Shown here one piece after another: positions 5,581 to 8,887 of a stretch of 8,887 bases of DNA. The notes beneath the pieces were generated by a model. It had not been told where the DNA came from and did no database searches. It saw nothing but the letters and a program-made list of their open reading frames with translations. The translations under genes were made by a program, and so were the position numbers. Source of the DNA: an uncultured Syntrophobacteraceae bacterium (GTDB lineage Bacteria; Desulfobacterota; Syntrophobacteria; Syntrophobacterales; Syntrophobacteraceae); contig CALBZH010000496.1 in the NCBI GenBank assembly GCA_937889795.1, positions 1 through 8,887 on the forward strand, in the 5' to 3' direction. Numbering within the stretch: the first letter of the stretch is position 1; each line of letters begins with the position of its first letter.

Positions 5581-6336
5581 ATGGAACAGAGCCCGGAAAA
5601 CCAAGCCTCCCCCCTTCCCGACGATATTCATGCCGTGCTGAGCCCGCTTGTCGCTGCGGCAAAGGAAGCCTTCGGCGCGGATCTGGTTTCTCTGGTGCTG
5701 TTCGGCAGTGCCGCCGAAGGAAGACTCCGCGCCACATCCAATGTCAATCTGCTTTTTGTTCTCGAACGCTTCGACCAAAGCAAGGCCGATTCCTTCAGGG
5801 AGCCCCTGCGGGCCGGACATGCCGCTCTGAAGCTTTCGACGATGTTCGTCCTGCAATCGGAGCTGCATGCCTCTTTCGAAGTCTTTGCCGTCAAATTCGA
5901 GGATATCGCCAAACGCCACCGGCTCCTTTTCGGGCAGGATGTGCTCTCCGGCCTTGCGGCTTCCCGGCAAGCCAGGCTCGGGGCTCTGCGGCAGCTTCTT
6001 CTCAATCTTTCCATGAGGCTCCGCGAGCGCTACATGGCAACCAGCCTGAGAGAGGAGCAGCTGGCGCGCGTGATCGCGGAGGCAGCGGCACCGCTTCGGT
6101 CCGCCGCGGCCGTCATCCTCGATCTAGAGGGACGGCGCGCCCGATCTCCCAAAGAAGCGCTTGAGACTCTGGTCCGTGACATTGGCGGGACTTTCGGGGA
6201 CACGGTGCTCCAAAGTCTGTCTCAGGCGAGGGAGGAACGGCTCCTGGCGCCGGGTGCCGCCGCGGCGGCAGCGGGCGGGCTCATGGAGCTTTCGAAGACG
6301 ATGCGGGATTATGTGGAAAGGCTCGCCAAGCCATGA
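5581..6336 (+). CDS. Nucleotidyltransferase-fold protein with both catalytic Asp replaced by Asn
   Basis: A 251-aa soluble protein. Residues about 15-65 match the MNT/polymerase-beta nucleotidyltransferase signature: FGSAAEGR with G42-S43, then a 10-residue spacing to the position of the usual D-x-D. Here that position reads N54-V55-N56 (SNVNLLFVL). Both codons are AAT, each one base from GAT. Without these aspartates the two-metal transfer reaction should not work, so a binding or structural role is likelier. The rest (about 125-251) is helical and Ala/Leu/Arg-rich, with no HEPN R-x4-6-H motif seen. The frame is open from 5473, but GGAGG just before the ATG at 5581 supports this start. Its stop overlaps the next gene start as ATGA, suggesting coupled translation. 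Specific function unknown. Confidence 0.8.
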   Translation: MEQSPENQASPLPDDIHAVLSPLVAAAKEAFGADLVSLVLFGSAAEGRLRATSNVNLLFVLERFDQSKADSFREPLRAGHAALKLSTMFVLQSELHASFEVFAVKFEDIAKRHRLLFGQDVLSGLAASRQARLGALRQLLLNLSMRLRERYMATSLREEQLARVIAEAAAPLRSAAAVILDLEGRRARSPKEALETLVRDIGGTFGDTVLQSLSQAREERLLAPGAAAAAAGGLMELSKTMRDYVERLAKP

Positions 6337-7217
6337 CAACCAACCCTTTCGATCTTCGAGGTCCCGAGTTCCTGGCCTTCTTTTTCGTGTCTTCTCTCGT
6401 CGTGCTCTTCACGCTGAGCGCGATGAGAAAACGACGTGAGACCAGGGAGTCGTTCACGTTCGACCTGGCCCAGGATCCTTATCAAATTGCCTACCTTCGG
6501 GGAGGATCCAAGCACCTGATCCAAACGACGGTCTTTTCCCTGCTGGACCGGAAGCTCCTGAAAGCACGGGATGTGTATCTTAGAACCGTCGATCCGAAGT
6601 CCGTTGAAGCGGCGAGAAGACCTCTGGAGAAAGCGATCCTTCAGCGGTACGTGGTTGAAGACAAGGCAGCGACGCTCTTTTCCGATCCAGACGTTGCGAG
6701 CAAGGCGGAAGACATCGGCGATGTGCTGCGGGACCGGGAGCTTATTCCCGGCGACAAACAGAATTCCCATCGCCTGAAATTGTTCTGGATCGGATTGATG
6801 CTCCTGTGGGGGACGGCGGGAATCAAGATCTATGTCGCGATCTCACGAGGGCGCTTTAATTTTATCTTCCTCATCATCCTAAGCATCGTTTCTGCGGTTC
6901 TGCTTTGGAAGATGCTCCACAAGAGCCGTACCTACGCCGGCGACAGCGAGCTCAAGAGCCTGAAAGAGATGTTCGGTCGCCTGTACAAGCGGCGCAAGAG
7001 CCTGGAGCCTTACTCGGGAGCCAATGAGCTCGTTCTCCTTGCGGCCCTGTTCGGCTTGTCGACCCTGCCGCCCCGCGCGGCCGAGATGATCACGCCCCTT
7101 CACCTGCGACCGGTCTCCGATTCGGGCTCGGGGTGCGGAAGCGGCTGCGGCGGGGGCTCCGATGGCGGAAGCTCCTGCGGAGGTGGGTGCGGGGGCGGCT
7201 GTGGAGGCTGTGGCTGA
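6333..7217 (+). CDS. Membrane protein with Gly/Cys-rich C-terminal tail (TIGR04222-like)
   Basis: A 294-aa protein not assigned to a pathway. One hydrophobic segment near the N-terminus (about 12-31) is followed by a soluble domain of about 110 residues (ESFTFDLAQDPYQIAYLRGG onward), two adjacent membrane helices (about 148-169 and 176-194), a charged stretch (SLKEMFGRLYKRRKSLEP) and a hydrophobic patch (231-246). The last 30 residues are almost only Gly, Ser and Cys, with Cys at 268, 272, 282, 286, 290 and 293; there is no Cys anywhere else. This layout recalls the uncharacterised TIGR04222 family, membrane proteins often ending in low-complexity Gly/Cys. That assignment is from memory and needs a profile search. 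The tail could bind metal or be modified. ATG overlaps the upstream stop (ATGA), and the channel gene starts 3 bp after its stop. Confidence 0.8.
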   Translation: MTTNPFDLRGPEFLAFFFVSSLVVLFTLSAMRKRRETRESFTFDLAQDPYQIAYLRGGSKHLIQTTVFSLLDRKLLKARDVYLRTVDPKSVEAARRPLEKAILQRYVVEDKAATLFSDPDVASKAEDIGDVLRDRELIPGDKQNSHRLKLFWIGLMLLWGTAGIKIYVAISRGRFNFIFLIILSIVSAVLLWKMLHKSRTYAGDSELKSLKEMFGRLYKRRKSLEPYSGANELVLLAALFGLSTLPPRAAEMITPLHLRPVSDSGSGCGSGCGGGSDGGSSCGGGCGGGCGGCG

Positions 7218-7219
7218 CC

Positions 7220-8887
7220 ATGAAAGACCATGTTGTTGTCTGCGGTTTCGGACACGTGGGATACCGGACCTTCTGTCTCCTTGCGCGACTCGGCGAGCAG
7301 GTTGTGGTGCTGGCCAACAAGGAGCCTAAACGATGGCTCTCAAGTCCTTCTTCGCAGTTCCAGATCGTCGTGGGAGACGGCAGAGACGATCGGAATCTCG
7401 TCAGCGCCGGCATTCGGGAGGCCAGGTCGATCGTCGTCGTTACCGGCGATGACATGACCAACGTGACGATCGCGCTTTACGCCAAGCGCTTGAATCCACG
7501 CATCAGGACCGTGGTCCGGCTTTCCGACCGGGACCTGGCATTGCACCTGGAAAAGAACGTCGGGATCGACCGTGCCCTCTGCATGCCTACCATCTGCGTG
7601 CCGTTGTATGTCGCCGCGGCCCTTGGAGGCCGGACGCTCGGCTCCATCGAGGCAAACGGCAATTACTATCCCATCGAAGCAGTCCCCGTGAGGGTGGCCG
7701 ATGCCACAAGCCCGCTCAGTCTCAATCAATGGTGCCTGGAGAGCGAGAAAGCGGCCATCGCAGTTTTCAAGAAAGGAGAGATTCCAGTCGGTCCGGCGGA
7801 TTCGCCGCAGCTTCATGATGGCGATACGGTCACCTGCCTTGGATTGCCCTCCAAGGGAATCACCAAAGCCCAAGGATCAAAGGGAGCCCGGCGCAGGAAG
7901 CTCTTCGGCGAGCGGCTTACCCTGGCCTCTCACGGCTTCAGGGAGTGGTGGCGTGACACACCCAAGGCCTTGAAAACGGCCCTCGTTGCCCTGACTGCCG
8001 TGGTGCTCAGCAGCATCTGCGTGTTTCACCTGGGTCTCGGGATGAGTGTCTTGGATGCCACCTATTTTGTCGTCACCATCGTGAGCACGACGGGATTCGG
8101 CGACTTCAATCTCATGAGCGCTCCGGATCTCATCAAAGTGTACGGGGTCTTCCTGATGCTCTGCGGCGCCGCCGTCGTGGCCACTCTCTTCAGCATCGTG
8201 TCGGACGTCGTGGTGAGCACGCGCTTTCGAGACGTCTTGACCAAAGGATGCAGCCACTACAAGGGACACTTCGTTGTCGCGGGCCTGGGAACCATCGGCC
8301 TCGGAGTGCTCCGGGAGCTGGTCCACGGCGGAGAGAGAGCGGTCGCGATCGAGCTTACGGAAGATTCCAAATTCGTGGAAACCGCCAAGTCGCTTGCACC
8401 GGTGGTTCTCGGCAATGCGCGTACCGCAGAGACCCTAAAGAAGGCGGGAATCGACGGAGCGAGAGCCCTCATCGCGGTCACGGACAGCGATGTCTCCAAT
8501 CTGAGCAGCAGTCTTGCCGCACGAAGAGCCAATCCCCAAATCCATACCGTCATGAGGATTTTTGACGCAAACCTGGCTGAGTCGATGTGCTCCAGCCTGA
8601 AGACCAACGCGGTCTTGAGCGCCTCATCCGCCTCCTCGCCCACATTCGTGGCGGCAGCCCTGGTGCCGGACGTTCTCTTCGGCTTCGTGTACCAGGACTA
8701 TCTCATGGTGATCTTCCGGAGTCGGCCCTGCTCGTCGATCGATGACTCCACAGCCGAAAGCCCGACGAGCGCGGATCGCGAGACCGTGCTCCTTACCAGA
8801 ACAAGCCGCTCGGATTTTGCATTGCCCTCCTGCTCCCCCGGCGGGGAGCCCGAGATCGAAGAGGTCATCGGCGCGCGCTGGTACCAT
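7220..8887 (+). CDS. RCK-pore-RCK potassium channel-like protein, partial
   Basis: The frame runs 556 codons from the ATG to the window end without a stop, so the C-terminus is missing. Domain order: an N-terminal TrkA-N/RCK Rossmann domain (VVVCGFGHVG, G9-x-G11-x2-G14), its C-terminal lobe to about 210, a basic linker (KGARRRK), helix M1 (about 249-271), a pore helix and selectivity filter T290-T-G-F-G-D295, helix M2 (about 305-330), then a second RCK domain (VVAGLGTIG, G355-x-G357-x2-G360). At the end of the second Rossmann strand the C-terminal copy has an acidic residue (AIEL), as expected for nucleotide binding; the N-terminal copy has Asn (VLAN). Most bacterial RCK channels have no RCK ahead of the pore. 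Probable role: gated K+ flux across the inner membrane. The nearest upstream GGAGG is about 13 nt away, inside the preceding gene, so translation is probably coupled. Confidence 0.88.
   Translation, partial: MKDHVVVCGFGHVGYRTFCLLARLGEQVVVLANKEPKRWLSSPSSQFQIVVGDGRDDRNLVSAGIREARSIVVVTGDDMTNVTIALYAKRLNPRIRTVVRLSDRDLALHLEKNVGIDRALCMPTICVPLYVAAALGGRTLGSIEANGNYYPIEAVPVRVADATSPLSLNQWCLESEKAAIAVFKKGEIPVGPADSPQLHDGDTVTCLGLPSKGITKAQGSKGARRRKLFGERLTLASHGFREWWRDTPKALKTALVALTAVVLSSICVFHLGLGMSVLDATYFVVTIVSTTGFGDFNLMSAPDLIKVYGVFLMLCGAAVVATLFSIVSDVVVSTRFRDVLTKGCSHYKGHFVVAGLGTIGLGVLRELVHGGERAVAIELTEDSKFVETAKSLAPVVLGNARTAETLKKAGIDGARALIAVTDSDVSNLSSSLAARRANPQIHTVMRIFDANLAESMCSSLKTNAVLSASSASSPTFVAAALVPDVLFGFVYQDYLMVIFRSRPCSSIDDSTAESPTSADRETVLLTRTSRSDFALPSCSPGGEPEIEEVIGARWYH

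Noticed and set aside
7877..8326. Minus-strand frame of 149 codons opposite the channel gene
   Set aside because: Antisense of a continuous 556-codon frame with RCK and pore motifs; the His/Asp/Glu-rich translation is a reverse-frame artefact.

Overview
The window looks like a chromosomal segment of an anaerobic, GC-rich deltaproteobacterium (Desulfobacterota; a Syntrophobacter-like sulfate reducer or syntroph would fit). The evidence is a Desulfovibrio-type single-cluster ferredoxin beside rubredoxin, and a Wolinella/Desulfovibrio-type frdCAB operon with a diheme membrane anchor. The taxonomic call is inference from protein families, not from a database search.

Layout. On the minus strand, 53-439 encodes a ferredoxin followed by a rubredoxin, two small soluble electron carriers. 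Upstream of them, 672-1615 holds a second minus-strand unit: a TetR-family regulator followed by a one-domain cupin. The 228-bp divergent spacer (1616-1843) carries a near-consensus sigma-70 promoter for tetR, with a 20-bp palindrome at its -10 and start point. A second, imperfect palindrome with a shared half-site lies 47 bp away, and a plausible forward promoter lies between them. On the plus strand, 1844-5214 encodes the quinol:fumarate reductase/succinate dehydrogenase complex in the order C-A-B. All heme, FAD, active-site and Fe-S ligands are present, so the complex should be functional. The cupin/TetR unit may be co-regulated with frdCAB.

The 366-bp spacer at 5215-5580 has no gene. It is filled with inverted and direct repeats, including two copies of a GC-rich hairpin repeat whose third copy lies upstream of the ferredoxin (564-640). 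This looks like a REP/MITE-type dispersed family.

From 5581 to the window end is a tightly coupled three-gene unit: a nucleotidyltransferase-fold protein whose two catalytic aspartates are both asparagine, a three-helix membrane protein ending in a Gly/Cys tail that holds all six of its cysteines, and a K+-channel-like protein with an RCK domain on each side of a two-helix pore (cut by the window end). The first two genes overlap by 4 bp and the next starts 3 bp later. This unit is the best candidate for an undescribed system; its function cannot be read from sequence alone.
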